51,615 nt of DNA. Source: an uncultured Alphaproteobacteria bacterium. Its GTDB lineage: Bacteria; Pseudomonadota; Alphaproteobacteria; Rhodobacterales; Rhodobacteraceae. A program made the position numbers and the translations under genes. A model generated the notes under the pieces. The model did not search any database, was not told where the DNA came from, and worked only from the letters and a program-made list of their open reading frames with translations. Shown piece by piece: positions 9,371 through 17,658 of the stretch. Within the stretch, counting starts at the first letter, position 1. Each line of letters begins with the position of its first letter. Location of the stretch: contig CACHDI010000008.1 of the NCBI GenBank assembly GCA_902578545.1, forward strand, positions 17,501 to 69,115, in the 5' to 3' direction.

Positions 9371-10903
9371 TCATTTTATTATTAATGATCTACCTGTCAT
9401 TTCCCTAGGCTTATTAATCATCATCAAGTCCAATAGTGTCGGGGCAACATCAGAGAGATTACCACTCCCTATTTTTAAATTTTGATCATTAGAAATTAAT
9501 ATAATGGGTACTAAATTTAAAGTATGTGCGGTGTGTGGCTGATTTGTTTTATAGTTGATCATTTCCTCACAATTACCGTGATCTGCTACTATTAAAAGAT
9601 TGGATTTTGTTTTTTTTACTCCATCAATTAATTTTTTTAGTGAATTATCTACTGCCTCACATGCTTTGATAGCAGCTGTTAAATTTCCAGAATGGCCTAC
9701 CATATCAGGATTTGCGAAATTAACTACAACAAAATCATATTTAAATGTTTCAAGCGCATTTATTAAACTTAAAGTAACTTTTTCAATAGCCATTTCTGGT
9801 TGCAAATCATAGGTTTTTATCTTTGGGCTTTGAATTAATATTCTATCTTCACCTTTAAATTTTTGTTCATTACCACAGTTAAAAAAATATGTTACGTGTG
9901 CATATTTTTCAGTTTCTGATAATCTAAGTTGCTTAAGTCCAGTTTTTGAAACTACTTCTCCAATAGTATTTTTAATTTTAACTTTTGGAAATAAAGGTGT
10001 AATAAATTTATCTAGTCGCTTGGAATATGGAACCAGACTCATTGGTGAAATAAAAATTGTTTTGGTATCAGTTGAAAAATCTTGGAATTGATCATCACAG
10101 AATGCACTGCTGATCTGTATCATCCTATCTGAACGAAAATTCATAAAGATTATACCATCCTTTTTGGTTTTTATTCCACTATATCTTTTAGAAACTGTAG
10201 GTTTAAAAAATTCGTCATGTATTTTTTTTTCATATTGCAATTTGATAAAGCGCTCAGGATTATCAAATTGCCCCCCTTCTTTAAAAACAATAGTCCTATA
10301 AAATAATTCTGTTCTTTCCCATCTTTTGTCTCTATCCATAGCATAATATCTTCCAGAGATAGACGAAATAAAATTTAAATTTCCAAAGATACTTTTAATT
10401 TTTTTTAAACTATTTAATGCATTTTTAGGAGGAGAATCCCTGCCATCTAAAACCATATGGAAATGAACTTTTAAATTTAATTTATTAAGAAATTTAATTA
10501 ACTGGAAAATGTGATTTTCGTGACTATGAACTCCACCAGCTGAGCATAATCCAATTATATGAATATCTCCTCCTTTTTTTTTAATTTGCTTTATTCTTGA
10601 ATTTACTTTTTGATCATTTTCAAAAAAATTATTTGAAAAAGCATCGTTAATCTTGGGTAAATCCATTTGGACTTTCCTTCCAGCTCCTAGATTCATATGT
10701 CCTACTTCTGAATTTCCTACTTGATTTTCTGGTAACCCAACTAAGGGTCCATGTGTAACGAGAGTGGCATTTGGGCAATTATTAACCAAATTATCAAAAT
10801 TAGGTGTTCTTGCTAATTTTACAGCATTACCTTTAACTCTTTTTGAAATTCCCCAACCATCTAAAATACATAAAATAGTTTGTTCATTTTTTTTTGATAT
10901 CAT
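9371..10903 (-). CDS. gpmI: 2,3-bisphosphoglycerate-independent phosphoglycerate mutase
   Basis: Interconverts 3- and 2-phosphoglycerate in glycolysis and gluconeogenesis, using two metals and a phosphoserine. The 510 residues match the family. Key elements are metal-binding D15 in ILDGWG, nucleophile S65 in NSEVGHMNLGAGR, GRDSPPKNA, GRYYAMDRDKRW, and the late metal ligands in VADHGNCEEM and HTAHT. It is the fourth gene from the 5' end of a minus-strand run that starts at ilvE. In many relatives an EnvC-type M23 peptidase gene stands between gpmI and ctpA. Here there are only 96 non-coding bases. Confidence 0.97.
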   Translation of the reverse strand: MISKKNEQTILCILDGWGISKRVKGNAVKLARTPNFDNLVNNCPNATLVTHGPLVGLPENQVGNSEVGHMNLGAGRKVQMDLPKINDAFSNNFFENDQKVNSRIKQIKKKGGDIHIIGLCSAGGVHSHENHIFQLIKFLNKLNLKVHFHMVLDGRDSPPKNALNSLKKIKSIFGNLNFISSISGRYYAMDRDKRWERTELFYRTIVFKEGGQFDNPERFIKLQYEKKIHDEFFKPTVSKRYSGIKTKKDGIIFMNFRSDRMIQISSAFCDDQFQDFSTDTKTIFISPMSLVPYSKRLDKFITPLFPKVKIKNTIGEVVSKTGLKQLRLSETEKYAHVTYFFNCGNEQKFKGEDRILIQSPKIKTYDLQPEMAIEKVTLSLINALETFKYDFVVVNFANPDMVGHSGNLTAAIKACEAVDNSLKKLIDGVKKTKSNLLIVADHGNCEEMINYKTNQPHTAHTLNLVPIILISNDQNLKIGSGNLSDVAPTLLDLMMINKPREMTGRSLIIK

Positions 10904-10926
10904 TACTTTTTCTCTTAATAACTATT

Positions 10927-11397
10927 TTAAATTTTGTGATATGGATTGCCAAGCATTATTGATGATGAACGGTAAATCTGCTCTGCAACCATTACTCTCG
11001 CTAGTAAATGAGGCCAAACCATTTTTCCTAATGAAAAAATATCACTCGTTTCTTTATACAAACTACTACACAATCCACTAGCACCACCTAAAACGAAGAA
11101 CTGATTTCTTACTCCTTTTTCTCTTTGATTTAAAAGAAATTTGGCAAAATCTTCTGAAGATTTGTTTTTACCGCTTTGATCAAAAATGACTAGATTTGAA
11201 TTTACCTTTATTATCTTTAAGATTTTTTTTGCTTGTTCACTTTTGGTTTTATATTTTTTGTCATCAACTTCAATTATTTGAAGAGTACTGAACCCAAGCA
11301 TTGTACTTACTTTATTAAAACGATTTGCGTATCTATTGACTAATTCTTTTTCAATAGAATTACCAATTTTGCCAACAGCTATTATTGAAAGATACAT
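10927..11397 (-). CDS. rlmH: 23S rRNA pseudouridine-1915 N3-methyltransferase
   Basis: This SPOUT-class methyltransferase acts on helix 69 of 23S rRNA in the 70S ribosome. At 156 residues it has family length. The knotted C-terminal SAM site is clear: FVLGGASG, then MVWPHLLARVMVAEQIYR and a terminal GNPYHK. It lies 25 bases after rsfS and 23 before gpmI on the same strand, the usual ribosome-assembly pairing with rsfS. Confidence 0.96.
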   Translation of the reverse strand: MYLSIIAVGKIGNSIEKELVNRYANRFNKVSTMLGFSTLQIIEVDDKKYKTKSEQAKKILKIIKVNSNLVIFDQSGKNKSSEDFAKFLLNQREKGVRNQFFVLGGASGLCSSLYKETSDIFSLGKMVWPHLLARVMVAEQIYRSSSIMLGNPYHKI

Positions 11398-11421
11398 TTT
11401 TTTTCAAAATTCATAATTTGA

Positions 11422-11781
11422 TCAATTATACATCCACATTTTTTCCAACTGATAATATTCCCTTACTTCTGGTCTAAAAATATTTACTAAAATATCTCCA
11501 GAATCAATTAATACCCAATTTGCAGTGTCTAAACCTTCTACCTTTGATAATATCCCATAATTGGTTTTTAAATATTCCAAAAGTTTTTCAGAAACTGCGG
11601 ATACTTGTCTTGAAGATCCTCCAGAAGAAATAACCATAAAATCTGCTTCTTGGGACTTGCCTTTTAAAGAAATACAGACAATTTCAAAAAGCTTTTCTGT
11701 TTCAAGAAAATCAATAATTTCTGAAACCAATTCTTTTACACTAGGAACAATTTTTCTTTGATTCTTATTAGAAATTTTCAA
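11422..11781 (-). CDS. rsfS: Ribosomal silencing factor RsfS
   Basis: RsfS binds L14 and blocks 30S/50S joining when nutrients are short. The 119 residues show the family core: ADFMVISSGGSSRQVSAVSE, VEGLDTANWVLIDSGDILVNIF, and YYQLEKMW at the end. It directly precedes rlmH. The nadD gene usually found upstream in alphaproteobacteria is absent, and ilvE occupies that side instead. Confidence 0.95.
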   Translation of the reverse strand: MKISNKNQRKIVPSVKELVSEIIDFLETEKLFEIVCISLKGKSQEADFMVISSGGSSRQVSAVSEKLLEYLKTNYGILSKVEGLDTANWVLIDSGDILVNIFRPEVREYYQLEKMWMYN

Positions 11782-11836
11782 TTTTACAAAATACCTATAA
11801 AACAGAATAAATTAAATTTTGATGTAAAAAAGTAAA

Positions 11837-12706
11837 TCACTCTCTTACTATTTTCTCATAATCTAACACTAAATCTTTAACAAAATCTCCTACTTCAAAA
11901 TTATAATCACCAATTTTACCCACTGGCGTAACTTCAGCTGCAGTTCCAGTTAACCAACATTGCTCAAATACCTCTAACTCCGCCATTTCAATGTGTCTCT
12001 CAAAAACATTAAGGCCCTTTTTTTTCAAGATATTTATAATAGTTTGCCTAGTAATACCATTCAAGAAACAATCTGGAAGAGGAGTATGAATTTCACCATC
12101 TCTTAAAAAAAATATATTAGCACCAGTTGCTTCTGCTACATATCCTCTATAATCTCGCATTAATGAATCGGAACAACCTTTAGCTTCAGCTGAATGTTTA
12201 GACATACTACATATCATATATAAACCGGCTGCCTTGGCAAAAGATGGTATTGTTTCTGGACTTGGTCTGTTCCATTTTGAAATATCTAATTTAGCGCCTT
12301 TAGTTTTAGCATCTCCATAGTAAGCACCCCACTCCCAGGCAGCTATTGCCATTTTGACTTTGTTTTTTTGAGAAGCAACTCCCATATCTTCTCCAGAACC
12401 ACGCCAACACACTGCTCTAATATAAGCCTCTTTTAATCCTAAATTACTTAACACCAGACTTTTTGCTTCTTCTATTTCATCTACAGAGTAAGGTACAGGA
12501 ACATCGATATAGTTACCCGATTTTATCAATCTTTCTGAATGCTCCCTGCTTTTAAAAATTTTCCCGTTATATGCTCTTTCACCTTCAAATACTGACGAAC
12601 CATAATGTAAAGCATGAGTTAAAATATGAACATTAGCATTCCGCCAAGGAACTAAATTTCCATCCATCCAAATATGTCCGTCTCTGTCATCATAAGCCTT
12701 AAGCAT
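11837..12706 (-). CDS. ilvE: Branched-chain amino acid aminotransferase
   Basis: A fold-type IV PLP enzyme that transfers amino groups between Glu and the keto acids of Val, Leu and Ile. The 289 residues include HYGSSVFEGERAY (33-46), the PLP lysine K158 in SFAKAAGLY, GYVAEATGANIFF, ITRQTI and a WLTGTAAEVTPV phosphate loop. It is transcribed toward rsfS (55 bases) and is divergent from the OmpR-family regulator. D-amino-acid and aminodeoxychorismate enzymes share the fold, but these loops fit IlvE better. Confidence 0.93.
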   Translation of the reverse strand: MLKAYDDRDGHIWMDGNLVPWRNANVHILTHALHYGSSVFEGERAYNGKIFKSREHSERLIKSGNYIDVPVPYSVDEIEEAKSLVLSNLGLKEAYIRAVCWRGSGEDMGVASQKNKVKMAIAAWEWGAYYGDAKTKGAKLDISKWNRPSPETIPSFAKAAGLYMICSMSKHSAEAKGCSDSLMRDYRGYVAEATGANIFFLRDGEIHTPLPDCFLNGITRQTIINILKKKGLNVFERHIEMAELEVFEQCWLTGTAAEVTPVGKIGDYNFEVGDFVKDLVLDYEKIVRE

Positions 12707-12865
12707 AGGTATTCCTTCTTTTTTCGACTAACAAAAAATGCTATATTTTAAAAATTCAAATAGTTTTAATCAAAAATAAAATAATTAAAAAAGCACTTAT
12801 TAAATTTATATATTTGTAATAACAATACATATTAAATTCCAATTTGAAAGGAAAGTACTTTTTAA
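12707..12865. promoter_or_regulatory. Divergent intergenic region ilvE/response regulator
   Basis: A 159-base, very AT-rich spacer between divergent genes. GAAAGGAAAG lies just before the regulator ATG and serves as its ribosome site. I saw no attenuator-like leader peptide with Leu/Ile/Val runs for ilvE and no clear operator palindrome. Confidence 0.35.
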
Positions 12866-13603
12866 ATGTATGAAAAAAAACATATTCTAGTTGTAGATGA
12901 CGATATTAGAATAAGAAAATTAATTCAAAAATATCTTAGAAAAAATGACTATTTAGTATCGACTGCAAGTAATGCAGACGAAGCAATTAAGTTTGCAAAC
13001 ATAATAGATTTTGATCTTCTCATTATAGATGTAATGATGCCTGGAGAAGATGGTCTAAGTTTAACAAAAAAATTATTAGAAAGTTATTATACACCAATAA
13101 TTATTTTAACAGCCCGAAAGGAAACATCAGATAGAATAATAGGTTTAGAAACTGGAGCTGATGATTATATTTCAAAACCATTTGAACCAAGAGAATTAAT
13201 TTTAAGGATGAAAAGCATATTTAAAAGAATTAAAAAATTTGAGGAACAAAAATCAAAAGAAGACATTCGTATAGGCATTTTAAAATTTGACACTATAAGA
13301 CAAGAATTGTTTAAAGGAAATGATATTATTTCACTTACCAGAACAGAGAGAATATTAATTAATAAATTAATCAAATCACTGAATATACCAGTACCAAGAC
13401 AAAAATTGGCACAGGAGATTTTTTGTAACTTTAATAAAGAAGAAAACAATTTAATCGAAAATACTACCTATAAAGGTATTGAGAGGGAGCGTATAGTCGA
13501 TGTAAATATAAACAGATTAAGAAAAAAAATAGAGAAAAATCCAAAATCTCCTAGGTTTTTAAAAACTGTAAGAAGTGTAGGATATATGCTTGTACCTGAT
13601 TAA
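12866..13603 (+). CDS. OmpR/PhoB-family response regulator
   Basis: A two-component DNA-binding regulator of 245 residues. The receiver domain (about 6-120) has the acidic pair D11/D12, phosphoacceptor D55 in LLIIDVMMPGEDG, T82 and K104 in YISKPFEPREL. The winged-helix output domain (about 140-243) ends with VDVNINRLRKKIE and TVRSVGYMLVPD. No histidine kinase is in the window, so partner and signal are unknown. Alphaproteobacteria often keep a PetR-like regulator beside ilvE. That is a possible identity, but I leave the symbol blank. Its stop lies 5 bases from that of the convergent SH3 gene. Confidence 0.93.
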   Translation: MYEKKHILVVDDDIRIRKLIQKYLRKNDYLVSTASNADEAIKFANIIDFDLLIIDVMMPGEDGLSLTKKLLESYYTPIIILTARKETSDRIIGLETGADDYISKPFEPRELILRMKSIFKRIKKFEEQKSKEDIRIGILKFDTIRQELFKGNDIISLTRTERILINKLIKSLNIPVPRQKLAQEIFCNFNKEENNLIENTTYKGIERERIVDVNINRLRKKIEKNPKSPRFLKTVRSVGYMLVPD

Positions 13604-13608
13604 CAAAA

Positions 13609-14094
13609 TTAACAACCCCAAACATCATTTTTATTTGTCCATCCCCTAAGATTTTTAAATTTTGCATTGCAAGCATTTTCTGTACTTTCTATTAGTTCCC
13701 CGACAACCCCATACTTCAAAATACCTATTGGATCGGAATCATTATTTGCTTTTTTTCTTAAAAAAATATCATCTTTTGAAACTATTATTGTTCTATTACC
13801 TGATAGTAACCTAAAATATACCCATCCTATATCACCTTGAAAATCGACTACTTGTCGCCAATGTTCATGCTCAGCAATAATCATTAATGGATAATTATTT
13901 CTTTCTAAAATCCAGTCAATTTTATATGATTTTCCAGGGCCCCTCCTCAAAAAAGTTTTACTTTTTTTAAGAGAAACAAATCTTGGAATCTCTAATCCCG
14001 TTACTTTTCCTATTTTTTTTTGTTCTTTAGAAGAAACAATGTTTCCTTGAGAAACAAATAGTAAACAAAATATAATTATCAGATATTTAATCAT
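13609..14094 (-). CDS. Exported SH3-like domain protein
   Basis: A 161-residue protein with an N-terminal signal peptide (MIKYLIIIFCLLFVSQGN) and two bacterial SH3-like repeats. The first has FLRRGPGKSYKIDW, WRQVVDFQGDIGWVY and LSGNRT. The second has IFLRKKANNDSDPIGIL, ending RGWTNKNDVWGC. Such proteins are periplasmic and often bind cell-wall peptides, but the ligand is not known. In alphaproteobacteria this family often sits beside a 2-hydroxyacid dehydrogenase, as here (divergent, 74 bases away). Confidence 0.85.
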   Translation of the reverse strand: MIKYLIIIFCLLFVSQGNIVSSKEQKKIGKVTGLEIPRFVSLKKSKTFLRRGPGKSYKIDWILERNNYPLMIIAEHEHWRQVVDFQGDIGWVYFRLLSGNRTIIVSKDDIFLRKKANNDSDPIGILKYGVVGELIESTENACNAKFKNLRGWTNKNDVWGC

Positions 14095-14168
14095 TTTGTT
14101 TTTAACTTTAAATTTTTTAACTCTAATATTATAAGTTAATTTGTCTGTTTAAGAAAATTAATAATAAT

Positions 14169-15149
14169 ATGAATCATAAACAAATTAAAGTAACAGTAAC
14201 TAGACAATTACCAGAACCTGTTGAAACTAGAATGAAAGAACTATTTGACGTTAATCTTTCTAATTCATCTACCCCACTTACTAGAGAACAGCTTCTTAAA
14301 AATATGAAAGATTGTGATGTTTTAGTGCCAACAATTGGGGACAAAATTGACAGCAATTTAATTAAAGAATCTGGTAAAAGATTAAAGTTAATAGCAAATT
14401 ATGGAGTTGGGTTTGATCATATTGATGTATTAAATGCTTCAAAAAAAGGAATAACTGTAACTAATACACCAAATGTTTTAACTGAAGATACTGCAGACAT
14501 GGCAATGGCTTTAATTTTAATAGTACCAAGACGTATTAAAGAAGGTGTAAAAAAGTTAGTTGATGATACTTGGGACGGTTGGGCTCCAAATGCTTTATTG
14601 GGTCATAGAATTTACGGAAAAAGGCTAGGTATATTAGGAATGGGACGTATAGGTCAGGCTATCGCAAGACGTGCAAAAGCCTTTGGTATTCAAATTCATT
14701 ATCATAATAGAAACAGATTACCGATCAAATTAGAAGAAAACTTAGAAGCTTCTTACTGGGAAAGCTTAGACCAAATGTTATCCAGGATTGACTTTTTGTC
14801 TATAAATGCTCCACATACTCCATCAACTTTTCACTTGATAAATGCTAGAAGATTAAAATTAATGAAAAATAGTGCTTATATAATTAATACAGCTAGAGGA
14901 GAAATAATTGACGAAAATGCACTTACTCGTATGCTTAGATCTAAAGAATTAGCAGGGGCTGCTTTAGACGTTTTTGAAAGAGGTAATGAAATTAATCCAA
15001 GATTAAAAGAATTAGATAATGTTTTTTTGTTACCACATATGAGTTCTGCTACATTGGAAAGTAGAATAGAAATGGGGGAAAAAGTCATCATAAATATACA
15101 AACATTTTCTGATGGACACACACCTCCAGATATTATTTTCAATTCTTAA
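14169..15149 (+). CDS. D-2-hydroxyacid dehydrogenase (glyoxylate reductase type)
   Basis: An NAD(P)H-dependent oxidoreductase that reduces glyoxylate, hydroxypyruvate or a similar 2-keto acid. The 326 residues show the Rossmann motif LGMGRIGQAIARR (156-168), catalytic R243 in NTARGEIID and H290 in LPHMSSAT. The usual DVFxxEP, which carries the third catalytic residue (Glu), reads DVFERGNE here, so the expected Glu position is Gly272. Neighbouring E270 or E274 might take its place. The end ETMGEKV-like segment (MGEKVIINI) fits the alphaproteobacterial GyaR-like group. It overlaps the convergent E1-like gene by 4 bases. Confidence 0.88.
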   Translation: MNHKQIKVTVTRQLPEPVETRMKELFDVNLSNSSTPLTREQLLKNMKDCDVLVPTIGDKIDSNLIKESGKRLKLIANYGVGFDHIDVLNASKKGITVTNTPNVLTEDTADMAMALILIVPRRIKEGVKKLVDDTWDGWAPNALLGHRIYGKRLGILGMGRIGQAIARRAKAFGIQIHYHNRNRLPIKLEENLEASYWESLDQMLSRIDFLSINAPHTPSTFHLINARRLKLMKNSAYIINTARGEIIDENALTRMLRSKELAGAALDVFERGNEINPRLKELDNVFLLPHMSSATLESRIEMGEKVIINIQTFSDGHTPPDIIFNS

Positions 15150-15904
15150 TTTTTGTTCAATTCCGAACAAATTTTACAACTTTGAACCTTGTCTACACAA
15201 AATTCTTGGAATTCACCTTGCAAACAATCATATGTCAAAATTTTGTTCATTATCGGTTTTCCGCTAGAAGTTAAAAACTTGATTACTTCTGCAGACATTA
15301 ATGATCCGATTACTCCAACTGTCGGACCGATAATTCCTAAATTAGAACAACTTTCTTCAAATTCTTGACCAGGATCATTTGGAAAAATACATCCAAAACA
15401 AATTGAATCAGATTTTGGATCAAAAACACAAATTTGTCCTTCCCATTGGCTTAGACCACCATAAACCAAGGGAATGCATTCACTAAAAGCTACTTTAGAA
15501 ATTGCTGACTTTGATTTAAAGTTGTCTGTTCCATCAATTAATAAATTACAATCATTAATGTATTTTCTATAATTTTTTTCAGTAAATTTATTGTCATAAA
15601 TTTCAATATTTATAAGAGGATTAAGGCTAAGCAAATTTTTTTTGGCAGCCAATACCTTTTTTTTACCCAAATCTTCGTTTTTAAAAAGTATTTGCCGCTG
15701 TAAGTTTGATAAACTTACAACATCATTATCCACAATTTTTATATTCCCGACACCAGCAGCTGCCAAATAGTATAATATAATAGAACCTAATCCGCCTGCA
15801 CCAATCATGGTGATACAAGAATTTTTTAGTATATTTTGACCTGATCCACCAATCTCTTTAAGTAAGATATGTCTTTTATATCTATTTAATTCAATTTTAT
15901 CCAA
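15146..15904 (-). CDS. MoeB/ThiF/HesA-type E1-like adenylyltransferase
   Basis: Adenylates the C-terminal Gly-Gly of a ubiquitin-like sulfur carrier (MoaD or ThiS type). The 252 residues begin RYKRHILLKEIG and hold the ATP motif IGAGGLGS, the NLQRQILF block, and DGTDNFKSK with the Mg-binding Asp. A Cys4 zinc site is made by CFGC and CKIC. No carrier-protein or moa/thi gene is adjacent, so molybdopterin and thiamine roles cannot be separated. It precedes cysK's end by 13 bases and lies downstream of cysK on the same strand. Confidence 0.88.
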   Translation of the reverse strand: MDKIELNRYKRHILLKEIGGSGQNILKNSCITMIGAGGLGSIILYYLAAAGVGNIKIVDNDVVSLSNLQRQILFKNEDLGKKKVLAAKKNLLSLNPLINIEIYDNKFTEKNYRKYINDCNLLIDGTDNFKSKSAISKVAFSECIPLVYGGLSQWEGQICVFDPKSDSICFGCIFPNDPGQEFEESCSNLGIIGPTVGVIGSLMSAEVIKFLTSSGKPIMNKILTYDCLQGEFQEFCVDKVQSCKICSELNKN

Positions 15905-15917
15905 AATTCACCGTAAG

Positions 15918-16868
15918 CTAAATTAATCCCTCAAAAAGAATTGTTGATAAATATCTCTCTGCAAAACTTGGAATTATAACTACTATTCTAGAGTTAGATT
16001 TTTCTTTTAAGGCATAATTTTTTACTGCAACTAATGCAGCCCCAGAAGAAATACCTGCTGGTACTCCCTCCAGTTTTGCAACTAATCTTGACATGTCAAC
16101 AGCCTCTTGATTACCAACTTTTTCAATTCCATTAATAATTTCCATATCCAAATTCTTAGGAATAAATCCTGCTCCTATTCCTTGAATTTTATGAGGGCCT
16201 GGTTCACCTCCAGAAATTACAGGACTATCCTCTGGTTCAACTGCAATAAATCTTATTTTAGGATTCTTTTTTTTCAATACTCTGCCTACTCCTGTTATTG
16301 TACCGCCAGTACCAACACCTGAGATGAGAACATCCAAATTTCCATTTGTATCTTCCCAAATTTCTTCAGCTGTAGTTTTCATATGTATTTCAGGATTAGC
16401 AGGATTTTCAAATTGTTGAGGCATAATAGAATTAGGCGTAGAAATTAATAATTCTTCTGCTCGTGCTACAGCACCTTTCATACCTTTTGCTGCATCAGTA
16501 AGTTCAATTTTAGCTCCTAAAAATGCTAACATTTTTCTTCGCTCTAGCGACATACTCTCTGGCATAGTTAATATTAAATTATAGCCCTTTGATGCCGCTA
16601 CAAATGCTAAAGCTACCCCAGTATTACCTGATGTAGGCTCTATAATTGTTACACCTGGTTTTAAATGACCTGAATTCTCCAAACTTTTAATCATAGAAAC
16701 ACCTATTCTGTCTTTTACAGAGGCTAACGGATTAAAAAATTCTAGTTTTGCAATTATTTCACATTGAGTACCAATATGTTTTTCAAATTTTGATAATCTA
16801 ACCAAAGGAGTTTTTCCTATAGTTTCAGTTATATTATTAAAGATTCTTTCATTCTTTAAATTTGCCAA
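15918..16868 (-). CDS. cysK: Cysteine synthase A (O-acetylserine sulfhydrylase)
   Basis: A PLP enzyme that forms cysteine from O-acetylserine and sulfide. The 316 residues have PLP lysine K52 in SVKDRIG, the substrate loop EPTSGNTGVAL, the phosphate loop GVGTGGTITG, and EPEDSP. PGPHKIQGIGAGFIP is typical of CysK. The start is TTG at 16866-16868, since a GAGGAG ribosome site stands about 7 bases before it and no in-frame ATG fits. It lies between dut (60 bases upstream) and the E1-like gene, so a shared transcript is likely. Confidence 0.95.
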   Translation of the reverse strand: MANLKNERIFNNITETIGKTPLVRLSKFEKHIGTQCEIIAKLEFFNPLASVKDRIGVSMIKSLENSGHLKPGVTIIEPTSGNTGVALAFVAASKGYNLILTMPESMSLERRKMLAFLGAKIELTDAAKGMKGAVARAEELLISTPNSIMPQQFENPANPEIHMKTTAEEIWEDTNGNLDVLISGVGTGGTITGVGRVLKKKNPKIRFIAVEPEDSPVISGGEPGPHKIQGIGAGFIPKNLDMEIINGIEKVGNQEAVDMSRLVAKLEGVPAGISSGAALVAVKNYALKEKSNSRIVVIIPSFAERYLSTILFEGLI

Positions 16869-16928
16869 TTTTTATCTCCTCATTTAAAATGATGTCAGAA
16901 TTATTTTGATTAGTTAAAAATTAAATTA

Positions 16929-17396
16929 TCAAGAAATCCCTGTTGAACCAAAACCTTTGTTACCCCGGTCTGTTTTAGTTAAACTTTCTACTAGTTTGAT
17001 TTTGGGTCTAATCAAATTTGAAATTACTAACTGAGCGATTCTATCTCCTTGTTTAACTAAATAATCTTCTGTTCCAAAATTTGCTAATATTATTTTTAAA
17101 TGCCCACGAAAATCTTGATCGATAGTGCCAGGAGAATTTAAAACCATTAAACCATAATCAATTGCTAAACCTGACCTTGATCTTATTTGACCTTCACAAT
17201 TATTAGGTAATTCAATTGCTAAGCCAGTACTTATCATTTTTCTTCCACTTGAAGGTATTATAATTTCTTTTTTTTTGTCACTTATTAAAAAATTGGCACA
17301 AATATCCATACCCGAGGAAAATTCTGACTTGTAGGCTGGTAAATCAGTAATGCCAAAACCATCAAGTCTTATTACTTTAAGAGTGTCTTGAAACAA
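16929..17396 (-). CDS. dut: dUTP diphosphatase, TTG start
   Basis: This enzyme hydrolyses dUTP to dUMP, keeping uracil out of DNA. The 155 residues have the five trimeric-dUTPase motifs: SGMDICA (I), GQIRSRSGLAI (II), GTIDQDFRGHL with the catalytic Asp (III), GDRIAQLVI (IV), and the flexible GNKGFGSTG arm (V). The reading frame starts with TTG at 17394-17396. The nearby ATG upstream is out of frame. Upstream lies a short lipoprotein gene, with an 80-base AT-rich gap. Confidence 0.95.
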   Translation of the reverse strand: MFQDTLKVIRLDGFGITDLPAYKSEFSSGMDICANFLISDKKKEIIIPSSGRKMISTGLAIELPNNCEGQIRSRSGLAIDYGLMVLNSPGTIDQDFRGHLKIILANFGTEDYLVKQGDRIAQLVISNLIRPKIKLVESLTKTDRGNKGFGSTGIS

Positions 17397-17476
17397 TTTT
17401 TTCCCATATTTAAAACCTATTTACTTAAATCCACAATTTAATAATTAGTAGATTCAAAAACATAGCTATTTACAAA

Positions 17477-17599
17477 TCAAAAATCTGTAATATACCCACC
17501 AACCATATCTAAATCAGAACCAAAACCCTGAATGGCACCTCCAACAGTTCCACAACTCATTAAAATACTACAAATAAATAACAAAATTAAAATTCTCAT
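17477..17599 (-). CDS. Small entericidin-like lipoprotein (40 residues)
   Basis: A 40-codon gene. A strong AGGAG site precedes the ATG at 17597-17599. The product has a hydrophobic h-region (ILILLFICSIL) and a lipobox LMSC (C16). A short Gly-rich tail, GTVGGAIQGFGSDLDMVGG, follows. The layout and the G-T-V-x-G-x-x-x-x-x-G-x-D-L pattern match EcnA/EcnB-type entericidin lipoproteins. Family members are tiny envelope lipoproteins, some linked to stress-induced lysis. The role here is unknown. It stands between rmuC and dut on the same strand. Confidence 0.72.
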   Translation of the reverse strand: MRILILLFICSILMSCGTVGGAIQGFGSDLDMVGGYITDF

Positions 17600-17658
17600 T
17601 AAATTTCTCCTCTTAATAATTAAAATTCAAAAATAAAACAAATCTAACTTATAGCAAA

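Noticed and set aside
15146-15904. Labelling the E1-like protein moeB or thiF
   Set aside because: No sulfur-carrier or pathway gene lies nearby, so the general E1 label is as far as the sequence allows.
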